DNA from: an uncultured bacterium
GTDB lineage: Bacteria > Actinomycetota > Coriobacteriia > Coriobacteriales > Coriobacteriaceae
Assembly (NCBI GenBank): GCA_905214525.1
Contig: CAJMMN010000025.1
Coordinates: 1-35,260 of the forward strand
Reading direction: 5' to 3'
DNA length: 35,260 nt
This document shows, in pieces, positions 35,112 to 35,260 of the stretch. The position numbers and the translations under genes are program-made. The notes under the pieces are model-generated. The model did no database searches, had not been told where the DNA came from, and saw only the letters and a program-made list of their open reading frames with translations. The number at the start of each line of letters is the position of its first letter. Position 1 is the stretch's first letter.

Positions 35112-35209
35112 TCGAATCACCTTGCCTCATGTGTAACTTGTCTATCCTACATAAAAAGATGCACGACACATGGGTATGTGCGCCAAAAGCCTGACAAATG
35201 GTATGAACC

Positions 35210-35260
35210 TTGATTCTCATCTTCATTGCAACAGACTCAGGACTCAGCGCAACGCGTTGC
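35210..35260. repeat. 51-bp dispersed repeat, copy 2, at the right edge
   Basis: This matches 71-121 at 49 of 51 positions in the same orientation and is cut by the window end inside the GC palindrome. On the minus strand 35244-35258 encodes NALR and a stop in the same frame as the broken gene at 105-424, so a relative of that gene probably continues beyond the window. The A/T-rich semi-palindrome TTGATTCTCATCTTCA is also kept. Confidence 0.7.

Overview
The window looks like a chromosomal segment of a high-GC, strictly anaerobic actinobacterium of the class Coriobacteriia, most likely Collinsella or a close relative. This is inferred from gene content: an actinobacterial PknB/FhaA/FhaB/PstP/RodA-PbpA cluster together with a large oxygen-sensitive pyruvate:ferredoxin oxidoreductase, a carbamate kinase and a dnaX-ybaB-recR block. 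No database search was possible, so names rest on motifs read directly in the translations.

Layout. 1-785 is a gene-poor, AT-richer scar. It holds a long inverted repeat, a broken minus-strand gene, the 3' half of a tRNA-Arg(CCT) in correct tRNA geometry, and a strong terminator, which together look like a decayed integration site. A 51-bp sequence at 71-121 recurs at the far right edge (35210-35260). 786-5286 encodes a solute-binding lipoprotein, broken by a one-base frameshift, coupled to a large hybrid sensor histidine kinase. 5432-15492 (minus strand) is a cell-wall growth and phospho-signalling operon: membrane kinase, FhaA, FhaB, PP2C phosphatase, a single-polypeptide RodA-PbpA (SEDS glycosyltransferase joined to a transpeptidase), and the PASTA kinase PknB. 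15637-21325 holds a YcxB-like membrane protein, dnaX, a small DUF4160 gene pair, a membrane protein, ybaB and recR. 21571-25259 is a second, compact kinase cassette of unknown role: an anchored Ser/Gly-linker protein, a membrane Ser/Thr kinase and an FHA-like protein. Its leader carries a hairpin plus T-run between promoter and ribosome binding site. 25659-29198 is nifJ. 29199-31100 holds a long inverted repeat, an array of about 80-bp repeats with covarying hairpins, a DUF4143 AAA ATPase and 34-bp upstream repeats. 31239-32182 is a DUF3830-like gene pair, 32799-33761 is arcC, 33869-34113 is a MITE-like palindromic element, and 34110-35111 encodes a C39-like membrane-anchored protease.

How the genes fit together. 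The minus-strand operon joins peptidoglycan polymerisation and crosslinking in one protein with the kinase, phosphatase and FHA readers that regulate wall growth in Actinobacteria. The second cassette repeats the kinase-plus-FHA logic without PASTA or phosphatase and is the best candidate here for an undescribed signalling system. PFOR and carbamate kinase fit fermentative energy metabolism. The non-coding elements (MITE-like element, hairpin array, inverted repeats, tRNA scar) cluster at the two ends and around nifJ and the ATPase, where gene content also looks more accessory.
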